Source: Flammeovirgaceae bacterium UBA2371 (GTDB lineage Bacteria; Bacteroidota; Bacteroidia; Cytophagales; Cyclobacteriaceae). Taken from it: a DNA stretch of 5,994 bases. The translations under genes were made by a program, and so were the position numbers. Where the stretch lies: positions 1-5,994 of the forward strand of contig DDTF01000055.1 of the NCBI GenBank assembly GCA_002345965.1. The letters run 5' to 3'. Of the stretch, positions 1 through 5,994 are shown piece after piece; the first letter of the stretch is position 1, and each line of letters opens with the position of its first letter. The notes under the pieces are model-generated. The model saw only the letters and a list, made by a program, of their open reading frames with translations, made no database searches and was not told the DNA's origin.

Positions 1-1779
1 TTCACAATCATTGGAGAAAGAGAAATCTGTAAGAGGGCCATCTTCAACAGTGTTGATAGTTTTCGTTACCTCACTTGAGCAACCAGGAATAGTTGCTATC
101 AGCTTAATGTCTTGCATGGTAGCTGTTGGAATCTGATAGGTAAGGTCCTCAACTGTAGAAGTTGGAGTTCCATTTACCTCCCATTGCCAGGTGGGATTGG
201 AACCTGCATCAAAAGAAGTTGTATTATCAAAAATATATTCTTGATTAGAGCAAATTGGAGAAGCGGAAGGCAAATCAAAATTGGCAACGGGCTCGTTATA
301 AATGGTAACTGTTTCACTTGCCAGATTATTGCACCCATTTGATGCCGTTACTTGCAAAACAACATCGTATTCACCTGCCGCTGTGTATTGATGCGTTGGG
401 TTAGTGGCCATTGAAGTACCTGCATCCCCAAAGTCCCAAATGTAGTCAGTAATATCACTATTATTTAATGCCTCAAAATTCACAGGAGACAACACGCATT
501 CATTGGTTATTGAAATATCAATAGGAGGCGCCTGTTTTGAATTTACAATAATTTCCTGAGTTTTTGAGCAAACAACACCGTCAGTAAAGGTCACCTGCAG
601 ACTGACGGTGAATGTACCCGGTTCACTATATGATATATCTCCCGGAGTTTCATTAAATAATCGCGTACTCGCAGCACAAGGCGAAGTAATGGATATATGA
701 TTAATCACTCCTGCATTATAGCCGGAAAGGATTATACCATAATTACCATCATCTTTATAAATATCCAGCCCATAAGGATTAAATGTAAAAGTATCATCAA
801 TTTCCTTGTAATCTGCATGGGAAGCCCCACTCCTCCAAACGGCCGCAGCAATATTTCTACCTGTATAGCTGGTAAAAAAAACATACGTGGTCTCCCCTTC
901 TATTGTAGCCCGAATGTGGTTATATGAACCTATAACTATGGGTAAATCACTTGTGAAATCTGTAATCTGATCCAAAGAAATAGGGGAAAACAATTCCGAG
1001 CCTATCTCAATTCTATAAATTCTTCCACTTGAAATGGCAAAGGCTACCCACCCACCACACTCTCTAACAACAGTTACCCCGTAAGTATCAAATGCATTTG
1101 GTAGTCGCACTGACTCTATAACATCAGTGTTAGTGGGGAAATTATCTAAAGATAACCCAAGATTTATAAGGGTTATCGTGCTACTATAAACGTTGGCCAC
1201 AACGGCAACAAAAACATCATTGTCCTTTACAATTTCGATTTGAACTGGGCCGTTAAGCTTATTATAGCTAGTCAAATTCAATTTCTGCGCTGAAGGTGTC
1301 ATCTCTAAAGAGTTTTCCCAATGTACTCTGATAATGTCATTCCCAATATTGGTTATGAATGCATACCAATCGTTGCCGTCTTTAAGAACGTCTATTCCCT
1401 CAGGACTATTTAATAAGCTTCCGGGATTGCCAAGTGATTCAATTAACTCTGGAGGATTAGCAGGGCTATCACCATAATTAATTTTATACAATAGATTATT
1501 CCGGCTAACAACAAAGCCATACCATGAGCCATTATCGTTTACTATCGATATATCAGTCATGAAAGCAGTCACCGATCCCCTAGTCTCAGTTGCATACGTT
1601 CCTTCAAGTTGTGCCGCACAAAAATCCCACTCAAAAACTATGCCCTCATCTGAGTTATTTTGAATTCGCAATTCTTCTCCCAAACAAACTTCATTCTGAA
1701 TAGAAAAGTCAACCAGATGCTGCCCAAGAGCCTCTTGAAAAAATAGGCATGTTATAGCATACAACAACACTTTATTCAT
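1..1779 (-). CDS. Secreted multi-PKD protein with inserted propeller-like repeats (3' end missing)
   Basis: The frame is open from ATG at 1779 to the left edge: 593 codons, no stop or frameshift, C-terminus outside the window. Residues 1-19 form a signal peptide (MNK, hydrophobic VLLYAITCLFF core, ALG before Q20), so the protein is exported. Residues 21-54 look like the first half of a PKD domain (C32, W51-D-F). Residues 55-367 hold six propeller-like repeats. Residues 368-413 look like the second half of that PKD domain, ending at C404. A classic PKD domain follows at about 417-492 (C428, WDFGD 448-452, HQY 463-465, AGEYDV, NGC483). A more divergent one spans about 496-578 (C510, WQW 531-533, C567). 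A fourth begins near 584 (C592). PKD domains are extracellular Ig-like folds for adhesion or spacing, and Bacteroidota versions often carry a type IX sorting domain at the C-terminus, which cannot be checked here. I infer a cell-surface or secreted adhesin-like or binding role; no catalytic motif is visible. Confidence 0.88.
   Translation of the reverse strand, partial: MNKVLLYAITCLFFQEALGQHLVDFSIQNEVCLGEELRIQNNSDEGIVFEWDFCAAQLEGTYATETRGSVTAFMTDISIVNDNGSWYGFVVSRNNLLYKINYGDSPANPPELIESLGNPGSLLNSPEGIDVLKDGNDWYAFITNIGNDIIRVHWENSLEMTPSAQKLNLTSYNKLNGPVQIEIVKDNDVFVAVVANVYSSTITLINLGLSLDNFPTNTDVIESVRLPNAFDTYGVTVVRECGGWVAFAISSGRIYRIEIGSELFSPISLDQITDFTSDLPIVIGSYNHIRATIEGETTYVFFTSYTGRNIAAAVWRSGASHADYKEIDDTFTFNPYGLDIYKDDGNYGIILSGYNAGVINHISITSPCAASTRLFNETPGDISYSEPGTFTVSLQVTFTDGVVCSKTQEIIVNSKQAPPIDISITNECVLSPVNFEALNNSDITDYIWDFGDAGTSMATNPTHQYTAAGEYDVVLQVTASNGCNNLASETVTIYNEPVANFDLPSASPICSNQEYIFDNTTSFDAGSNPTWQWEVNGTPTSTVEDLTYQIPTATMQDIKLIATIPGCSSEVTKTINTVEDGPLTDFSFSNDCE
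721..1554 (-). repeat. Six degenerate propeller-like repeats within the secreted protein
   Basis: Residues 76-353 contain six copies of a unit of about 48-55 residues. Each has a hydrophobic strand (DISIV, GIDVLK, QIEIVK, GVTVVR, HIRATI, GLDIYK), then an acidic or Gly/Asn turn and an aromatic-rich strand (WYGFVV, WYAFIT, VFVAVV, WVAFAI, YVFFTS, YGIILS). Most continue with an N/S turn and a strand such as LFYKINYG, IIRVHW or IYRIEIG. Aromatic or equivalent positions lie at residues 86, 138, 189, 244, 299 and 347. Strand-turn-strand units of this length suit beta-propeller blades, so a six-bladed propeller is the simplest reading. The number of blades and how the ring closes are inferred. No ligand-binding or catalytic residues can be assigned. 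Confidence 0.65.
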
Positions 1780-1822
1780 TCTTCAGATCTTTTCTTCTAT
1801 ACTTAAAAATTATTAATCCACC

Positions 1823-1880
1823 TAACTTCGAATATATACCTTACCTTAACAAAAGGTGAGTAGAAAAGATAAGTTCGAAT
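1823..1880. repeat. Direct repeat TAA(C/G)TTCGAAT, two copies
   Basis: TAACTTCGAAT at 1823-1833 and TAAGTTCGAAT at 1870-1880 match at 10 of 11 bases and start 47 bp apart. Each contains the palindrome TTCGAA. They bracket the hairpin at 1840-1860 and lie upstream of the secreted-protein start. Paired sites with this layout could bind a regulator, but in AT-rich DNA a repeat this short may be chance. Confidence 0.4.
1840..1860. other. Small hairpin in the intergenic gap
   Basis: CTTACCTT (1840-1847) and AAGGTGAG (1853-1860) can pair around the 5-base loop AACAA. As minus-strand RNA, the transcribed direction, the stem has one C-A mismatch among eight positions; as plus-strand RNA that position is a G-U pair. 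No run of U follows on the minus strand, so it is not a standard intrinsic terminator. It lies 38 bp past the stop of the last glycosyltransferase gene and could slow or attenuate transcription between the two units, but this is weak. Confidence 0.3.
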
Positions 1881-1897
1881 GTGCATATTCACTAAGG

Positions 1898-3076
1898 TTA
1901 CGTATCACTTCTAGAAAAAAAATAATAATAAGCCTGATTCACCAATGAAGTGGATCTATATTTTTCAGCAAGCTTCGCTATCCTAGCTCTATGAGTTGGA
2001 TCTGCAATGACTTCGTTTAGTTGTTCAAAATAGTCCAAATGATCCTTTAAGATACATCCCACTTGCTCTTTGCAGATAATTTCTGAGTCATCACCAATAT
2101 CCTCTGGGATTAGGATTGGGAGCCCGTTAGCCCAGTACTCCCCGATCTTTATGGCTGAACAATACTTTTTGCTTGGACCTGGTTTAATTAATGCATAAGC
2201 AAAATCACTTATTGAAAGAAATGCCCCAACTTGATCATGATTCACAAAATAAAGATGAATGCGTTCTTTTGGTATATTATAATTCTCACACCATAATTCC
2301 AAGTCGCTGTCTTTAACCTGTGATAGCAAAATCAATTTAAAGTTAACTCCATAAAAGTCGAATGCCTGCTTAAAAAAAGCAAATGCCTCACCGATTGAGT
2401 GATAAATATCACCGAACTTTCCAACGTATATGCCTACAATATCGGCAGGTAAAAAACCTAATTGTTCGCGCCCAACAATTCGATCCCTTTGACTAAATTT
2501 AAATCTCTCAATCTCTACTGTGCATGGCACCATTTGAATTCGTTCCTTAGAGACTCCCATCACTCTGAGTTTTTCTAGATATGCTATACTAACAGGCATG
2601 AGGCCGGCTGCATTCTCCATTTGTCTTCTTTCAAGGAACTTCTGTATTCGATACTTTAATCCTTTTCTCATCCAAACCCCCGAGTCCGCCATATATTGAC
2701 TATGTGGCTCAAAGGATTCAACATAGAATGATATCTTATTTTTCCTCCATGTTAAATAGAGAAGAGAGCCAGCTAGAGCTCCTCTACCAAGCATAATATC
2801 AATCTTATGTTTTTTACAAAGTTGACTGAGTTTGTACGGAAAAACCGTAAAATCATTCAACTTATCACAAAACCCGAGACCTGTAACCAAACTGGTGTAG
2901 TCCAATTTTTCATGCTGAGGTGATAAAATCTGGCGAGGTATTCGTCCCCGTTCAATCGAAACCACAATTATTCTTTTTGTACTTTCTAATTGTGCAAGTC
3001 GTATCAGATTTGGATAAACCGTAGACTGTGATAATGAATCATTAATACCCCAATAACACAGGTACAAGATTTTCAT
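1898..3076 (-). CDS. Divergent GT-B fold glycosyltransferase (GT4-like)
   Basis: This 392-residue protein has the size and two-lobe layout of a GT-B glycosyltransferase. It is expected to move a sugar from a nucleotide-sugar onto a glycan or lipid-linked acceptor at the inner membrane. The N-terminal lobe starts MKILYLCYWG and includes KIDIMLGRGALAG (91-103) and FYVESFEPHS (117-126). The C-terminal lobe starts near 210 with the GT4-like strand VGIYVGKFGDIY (214-225) and ends in the donor-site segment PSKKYCSAIKIGEYWANGLP (301-320). In that segment the second glutamate of the usual EX7E motif is E313, but the first is replaced by Y305. Related enzymes with an SPxK...EYLAxGxPV form also lack it, so the gene is probably active rather than broken. 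Its ATG overlaps the upstream stop as ATGA, without a Shine-Dalgarno, which suggests translational coupling. It is the last gene of the cluster. Donor and acceptor are unknown. Confidence 0.85.
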   Translation of the reverse strand: MKILYLCYWGINDSLSQSTVYPNLIRLAQLESTKRIIVVSIERGRIPRQILSPQHEKLDYTSLVTGLGFCDKLNDFTVFPYKLSQLCKKHKIDIMLGRGALAGSLLYLTWRKNKISFYVESFEPHSQYMADSGVWMRKGLKYRIQKFLERRQMENAAGLMPVSIAYLEKLRVMGVSKERIQMVPCTVEIERFKFSQRDRIVGREQLGFLPADIVGIYVGKFGDIYHSIGEAFAFFKQAFDFYGVNFKLILLSQVKDSDLELWCENYNIPKERIHLYFVNHDQVGAFLSISDFAYALIKPGPSKKYCSAIKIGEYWANGLPILIPEDIGDDSEIICKEQVGCILKDHLDYFEQLNEVIADPTHRARIAKLAEKYRSTSLVNQAYYYFFSRSDT

Positions 3077-3885
3077 AGCCGAAAAAAATTCCCGACTGAC
3101 CGTAAAGCTGAAAAAACATTTCCAGCATTTAGATAAGATAAAAAAATAATTTTGCTCATTTTTAATTTTAGCATCAGCGATTTCCTACCTAAAAGTAAAC
3201 CCTGAGATTTCCATTTCCTAAACAATTGACCATACCCCACTTCAAGTCCTCTTAAATTACTCATAGCAGAAGGAGCCCCAGTTCGATAAATCATGACAGT
3301 CTTTTCGGTGTAACTGTAGGTTCCAGTAGCTCCTATTTGCACAAAAAAATCCAAATCCTCACCGTGTCTAATAGTCTCATCAAAAGTGCAATTAAATTCA
3401 GGTGCCATTCTAATTAACCAGGTCGGTCCAAAAAAACAGCGTGAAGATAATTCCAGTAATTGACTTTGGGGTTTCCCTTTAAAATTAGGACGGTACTCCC
3501 CAATTACTTTTTTTGAGCCTTCATCATAAATACTTACAACACCGTCTACAAAATCGGCATTCTGATATCGCATGATTTCTAGTCTACTTGCTAAGCTATT
3601 AGGTGTAAATTGATCATCAGCATCCAAAAAACAGACAATTTCTCCGGATCTAAAGGAAAGACCTGCATTACGGGCAGCCGAAACACCTTTATTAGATTGC
3701 GTTATGTACTTTATGCGAGAATCTGCTATTTCGAGTATTAATTGCTCAGAATTATCAGTGCTTCCATCATTTACAATAATTAACTCCCAATTTTTATAAG
3801 TCTGAAGTATTACCGAATTGATAGCTTCACGTACATACACACCATTGTAAACTGGCATAATAATAGAAATCAATGGTTCATCCAT
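3073..3885 (-). CDS. GT2-family glycosyltransferase (GT-A fold), 270 residues
   Basis: This is a family 2 inverting glycosyltransferase that would use a nucleotide-sugar to extend a cytoplasm-facing glycan. Numbered from the chosen ATG, it has the opening strand ISIIMPVYNG, the nucleotide-binding NDGSTD (39-44), the SAARNAGL segment, the metal-binding DxD as LDADD (87-91), and the GEDLD motif (175-179) that normally carries the catalytic base. All key residues are present. The C-terminal 40 or so residues are basic and hydrophobic (KLKMSKIIFLSYL), fitting peripheral membrane contact; there is no clear transmembrane helix. A longer frame begins at a TTG at 3891, but ATG at 3885 is preferred because AGGG sits 6 bases upstream of it. 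The start overlaps the previous gene by 8 bp and the stop overlaps the next gene by 4 bp. The sugar is not predictable; the fold and family are secure. Confidence 0.93.
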   Translation of the reverse strand: MDEPLISIIMPVYNGVYVREAINSVILQTYKNWELIIVNDGSTDNSEQLILEIADSRIKYITQSNKGVSAARNAGLSFRSGEIVCFLDADDQFTPNSLASRLEIMRYQNADFVDGVVSIYDEGSKKVIGEYRPNFKGKPQSQLLELSSRCFFGPTWLIRMAPEFNCTFDETIRHGEDLDFFVQIGATGTYSYTEKTVMIYRTGAPSAMSNLRGLEVGYGQLFRKWKSQGLLLGRKSLMLKLKMSKIIFLSYLNAGNVFSALRSVGNFFRL

Positions 3886-5023
3886 TTGCAACCCTAGTGT
3901 AAAGATCTTCTACTATTGGAATAATTTTATCTAAAGAAAGTGAATTTGTAACGCTTATTCTTCCATTACGCCCAACCTTATTGGCGTGATGAGGAAGCTG
4001 ACGAATTCGCTGCAAAGCACTTAGCCACTCCTTTGTATTGTCTATTGAAAGTAGAAAACCATTCTCATCGTTGACAACTATATCAGTGGCACCGGACACT
4101 CTGGTAATTAGTAGGGGTTTCTCAAGTGCCATACTCTCGATCATTATCTGAGGAAAGGCCTCTTGATGTGTGGGGTGAATAACCACATCCACACCAGCCA
4201 TGATCGAACGGATATCCCTTTGCCATCCCAAAAACAAAACATAACGTTCTATATTTAATTCAATTGCAAGCCTTACTAACTGCTGATGGAATGGTCCATC
4301 ACCAACCATTATCAGTAAACTTTCTTCATACGTTTTTACGAATTCCGCGAAAGTGCGTAATAAAAGATCTTGTCCCTTTATCTTATGGTGACGCGCAAAG
4401 TTGCCAACAACAAACTGATTACGCTCAATCTTCAATTTATTTCTTATTGCTTCCCTATCTTCTGCCCTCAACGGCTTGTATCTATCACTTGCAAAATCAA
4501 ATGCATACGGAATTCTAACTATTTTAGCAGCATTCACATTTTGCTTTATCAACAAATTAACAATAGCATTTGAAGGGGCAATGATCACAGAAGCATAATT
4601 ATTAACAAGTTTCTCTAGGTAAAGATAAATTTTAAGCTTAAATCCTTTAGTGGTAAGGAAAAGCTCATTATCATAGTGCCTTGATACAATTACCTTTTTT
4701 TTGCCTGCTAATCTAGCAGCTAATACAGCAATTAATGATTCGTAGTAGTGGTGCGAATGAATTATATCAATTTTTTCATTCTTAATAATCCGATAAAGTC
4801 TTAATATTGTTTTAAAGAAGTCAGCTTTAGTAAGGTTTGTGTCTAAACAATAATGAGGAATTCCATAGGTTTCTAGATTTGGTTCTTTGATATTTGATTG
4901 TCTTGTCATGGTACAAGCCATTAACTTGTACCTTGTTGGGTTGGCATTTTTTAGAATAACATCTATGAAGTCATCACAATTGATAAGGCTAGCAAAATGT
5001 AATATTCGGAATGGCCTTTTCAT
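3878..5023 (-). CDS. GT4-family glycosyltransferase (GT-B fold)
   Basis: This 381-residue protein is a typical family 4 retaining glycosyltransferase, likely transferring a sugar to a lipid-linked glycan at the inner membrane. The N-terminal acceptor lobe (about 1-180) starts KRPFRILHFASL and includes DIIHSHHYYESLIAVLAARL (86-105), APSNAI (149-154) and IPYAFD (171-176). The C-terminal donor lobe includes VVGNFARHHKIKGQDLLL (205-222), with the R/K residues expected to bind the nucleotide phosphates, then LLIMVGDGP (236-244) and FLGWQRDI (264-271). The complete EX7E motif is present with E288 and E296 in HPTHQEAFPQIMIESMALEK, followed by SGATDIV and NGFLL. Length is normal for the family. The gene begins 5 bp after the previous stop, with no clear Shine-Dalgarno, and overlaps the next start by 8 bp. 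Compared with the other GT-B enzyme in the cluster it is far closer to the family consensus. Confidence 0.95.
   Translation of the reverse strand: MKRPFRILHFASLINCDDFIDVILKNANPTRYKLMACTMTRQSNIKEPNLETYGIPHYCLDTNLTKADFFKTILRLYRIIKNEKIDIIHSHHYYESLIAVLAARLAGKKKVIVSRHYDNELFLTTKGFKLKIYLYLEKLVNNYASVIIAPSNAIVNLLIKQNVNAAKIVRIPYAFDFASDRYKPLRAEDREAIRNKLKIERNQFVVGNFARHHKIKGQDLLLRTFAEFVKTYEESLLIMVGDGPFHQQLVRLAIELNIERYVLFLGWQRDIRSIMAGVDVVIHPTHQEAFPQIMIESMALEKPLLITRVSGATDIVVNDENGFLLSIDNTKEWLSALQRIRQLPHHANKVGRNGRISVTNSLSLDKIIPIVEDLYTRVANG
3892..3895 (-). promoter_or_regulatory. Ribosome binding site deciding the ATG start at 3885
   Basis: On the minus strand AGGG lies 6 bases before ATG at 3885. It directly abuts the alternative TTG start at 3891, leaving no room for that codon to use it. 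It sits inside the 3' end of the preceding glycosyltransferase gene. Shine-Dalgarno sites are often weak or absent in Bacteroidota, so this is supporting rather than decisive evidence. Confidence 0.5.
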
Positions 5024-5028
5024 CTAAT

Positions 5029-5955
5029 CTAATAAAGCTTCTTTAATCGATACGGATATACGCGGCTGATTCCCGTTATAACTATGCTGTAAAAAAAATA
5101 CCTCCACTTTCTAGGCAACACCGAAACAAAGAATTCCTGATCTATTAATCTCACCATTTTCGGGTTGGCCACTACAAAATAGATTATTCTTTTTAAGATT
5201 GAAGGATCGTAGAAAGTTGTGGCCGAATATTTATTTAATGTGTCGGGTTTTAGTTGCGTCAGCTTTTGGTAACCTGTGTAGTACTCATTCTGTTTTTTTA
5301 CAAAGGCCATACAGGTCAAAACATTGTTATGAAAAGCCCTGTTTTTTGGACAGTAGTATAGAGATATATTAAGATCCTGAGCACGTACCGCCAAATCAAA
5401 ATCTTCACCTACATCGAGCTTTTCTTCGAACCCACCTAATTTCATAAAATCACTCTGCTCAACCGAAAAATGCGCTGCAGTTAAATAGGTATAGAATCTT
5501 GGAATTATTTTAGATTCGGCTACTATATTTTGCTCCCAAAGTTGACCCACATCATATCTATATTGGTCAAAGTCATTAACTATTTTTGCCTCACACTCTT
5601 CCTGAGTTCCCACACAAATTGATTGCGGGTGAACTTGATGGTGATGAACGTGCTGATATATACAGTCTGGCAATATCTCCATATCATCGTCAAAAAAAAT
5701 TAATAAATTCCCACTTGCCAGTGCCGCACCTTTATTCCTGGAAAATGACCTTCCACTATTTTGATGGACTTCAAATCTTAAAGAATCAAACTTGGATTGA
5801 TAATTTTGTAGCAACTCATCCGTTCCATCTGATGAGCCGTCAACGATAACAACTACTTCAAAACTCTTGTACGTTTGCTTTAATAAAGAATTCAAAAGAC
5901 TCTCAAGTTTGTCTTTTCGATTGTAAGTGATGATAATGATTGAGACCTTCTCCAT
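5029..5955 (-). CDS. GT2-family glycosyltransferase (GT-A fold), 308 residues
   Basis: This family 2 glycosyltransferase begins with the standard strand VSIIIITYNRKDKLESLLNS. It continues with VDGSSDGTDE (38-47) for the nucleotide, SFSRNKGAALASG (70-82), the metal-binding FDDDME (88-93), and GGFEEKLDVGEDFDLAVRAQ (174-193), whose ED pair (184-185) is the expected catalytic site. All key residues are present. The tail (about 250-308) is rich in aromatic and basic residues and probably lies against the membrane. Purine-rich GGAAAGAAAGAG ends 5 bases before ATG at 5955 and may act as a ribosome binding site. The same frame has no stop between this ATG and the right edge, so a longer protein is formally possible, but family members usually start just here. 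It is the most upstream gene visible and precedes the GT4 gene by 5 bp. The sugar added is unknown. It shares only fold motifs with the other GT2 enzyme, so it is not a recent duplicate. Confidence 0.93.
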   Translation of the reverse strand: MEKVSIIIITYNRKDKLESLLNSLLKQTYKSFEVVVIVDGSSDGTDELLQNYQSKFDSLRFEVHQNSGRSFSRNKGAALASGNLLIFFDDDMEILPDCIYQHVHHHQVHPQSICVGTQEECEAKIVNDFDQYRYDVGQLWEQNIVAESKIIPRFYTYLTAAHFSVEQSDFMKLGGFEEKLDVGEDFDLAVRAQDLNISLYYCPKNRAFHNNVLTCMAFVKKQNEYYTGYQKLTQLKPDTLNKYSATTFYDPSILKRIIYFVVANPKMVRLIDQEFFVSVLPRKWRYFFYSIVITGISRVYPYRLKKLY

Positions 5956-5994
5956 AATACTCTTTCTTTCCCAGTAACTATAGCTATCGGATAG
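5956..5994 (-). other. Leader of the GT2 gene at the window edge, possible end of an upstream gene
   Basis: These 39 bases hold the purine-rich stretch before the 5955 start. One minus-strand frame contains a TAG at 5986-5984 and another shortly after, which could end an upstream gene. With so little sequence that cannot be shown. No promoter is visible, so the operon promoter probably lies further upstream. Confidence 0.3.

Larger units (their letters stand above)
1780..1897. promoter_or_regulatory. 118-bp gap between glycosyltransferase cluster and secreted-protein gene
   Basis: This is the only real intergenic region in the window, and it is strongly AT-rich. It contains an 11-bp direct repeat with one mismatch, a hairpin between the copies, and a 14-bp near-palindrome at 1877-1890 (GAATGTGCATATTC, matching its reverse complement at 12 of 14 positions). 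The other junctions are overlaps or a 5-bp gap, so this gap may be where the secreted-protein gene gains its own promoter. No clean Bacteroidota -33/-7 pair is visible; the closest -7-like element on the minus strand is TATATTCG at 1836-1829, one base off TAnnTTTG and with poor spacing to any TTG. The start at 1779 is preceded by purine-rich sequence (GAAGAAAAG, GAAG) but no strong Shine-Dalgarno. Confidence 0.4.

Noticed and set aside
112..927. Two 76-codon open frames on the plus strand (112-342 and 697-927)
   Set aside because: Both lie antisense to the intact secreted-protein gene, have cysteine-rich low-sense translations and no family motifs. They are shadows.
1741..1779. Lipoprotein signal using the cysteine at residue 11 of the secreted protein
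   Set aside because: The residues before it (AIT) do not form a good lipobox and it lies inside the hydrophobic core. Cleavage after ALG at 19 fits better.
1829..1852. Bacteroidota-type promoter (TTG ... TATATTCG) on the minus strand
   Set aside because: The -7 element has one mismatch to TAnnTTTG, and the TTG is only 13 bases upstream, too close for the usual spacing of about 17-23.
1840..1860. Intrinsic terminator after the glycosyltransferase cluster
   Set aside because: A stem is present but the transcribed strand continues with GTATATATTC instead of a U-run.
1915..1922. Eight-base A run near the 3' end of the divergent GT-B gene, and a similar one at 5091-5098 in the first GT2 gene, as phase-variation tracts
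   Set aside because: Both frames are intact, the runs are short, and they fall near the C-termini where slippage would change little. Such runs are expected in AT-rich DNA.
3886..3891. TTG start at 3891 for the 270-residue GT2 gene
   Set aside because: It adds only two residues, and AGGG abuts it with no spacing, whereas ATG at 3885 has a suitable gap.
4264..5849. Plus-strand open frames of 67-87 codons at 4264-4518, 4370-4573 and 5586-5849
   Set aside because: All are antisense to well supported glycosyltransferase genes, two overlap each other, and none shows a recognisable domain or start context.

Overview
The window is AT-rich DNA coding almost entirely on the minus strand. It most likely comes from a member of the Bacteroidota. 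The main clue is the partial gene at the left edge. It encodes a secreted protein with several PKD domains and paired cysteines, of the kind that phylum exports through the type IX secretion system. Sparse Shine-Dalgarno signals and the AT-rich gap between genes fit this. I cannot name a genus.

Read in the direction of transcription (right to left), four glycosyltransferase genes come first and are tightly packed. They are a GT2-type enzyme (5955-5029), a GT4-type GT-B enzyme (5023-3878), a second GT2-type enzyme (3885-3073) and a divergent GT-B enzyme (3076-1898). The junctions are a 5-bp gap, an 8-bp overlap and a 4-bp ATGA overlap, so the four almost certainly share one mRNA. Together they look like part of an exopolysaccharide, capsule or O-antigen locus, each enzyme adding one sugar to a growing glycan at the cytoplasmic side of the inner membrane. 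No polymerase, flippase, initiating transferase or sugar-nucleotide gene lies in the window, so the glycan cannot be identified.

After a 118-bp gap that holds short repeats and a hairpin comes a large secreted-protein gene. It starts at 1779 and runs off the left edge, with 593 codons visible and intact. It has a signal peptide, then a PKD domain that appears to be split by an inserted six-unit beta-propeller-like repeat region. Two further PKD-type domains and the start of a fourth follow. The split is supported by cysteine spacing: removing the insert restores the cysteine-to-cysteine distance seen in the intact PKD domains. This is the most interesting object in the window.

No RNA genes, CRISPR arrays, insertion sequences or convincing plus-strand genes were seen. 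No gene-free stretch exceeds 300 bases; the longest is the 118-bp gap at 1780-1897.
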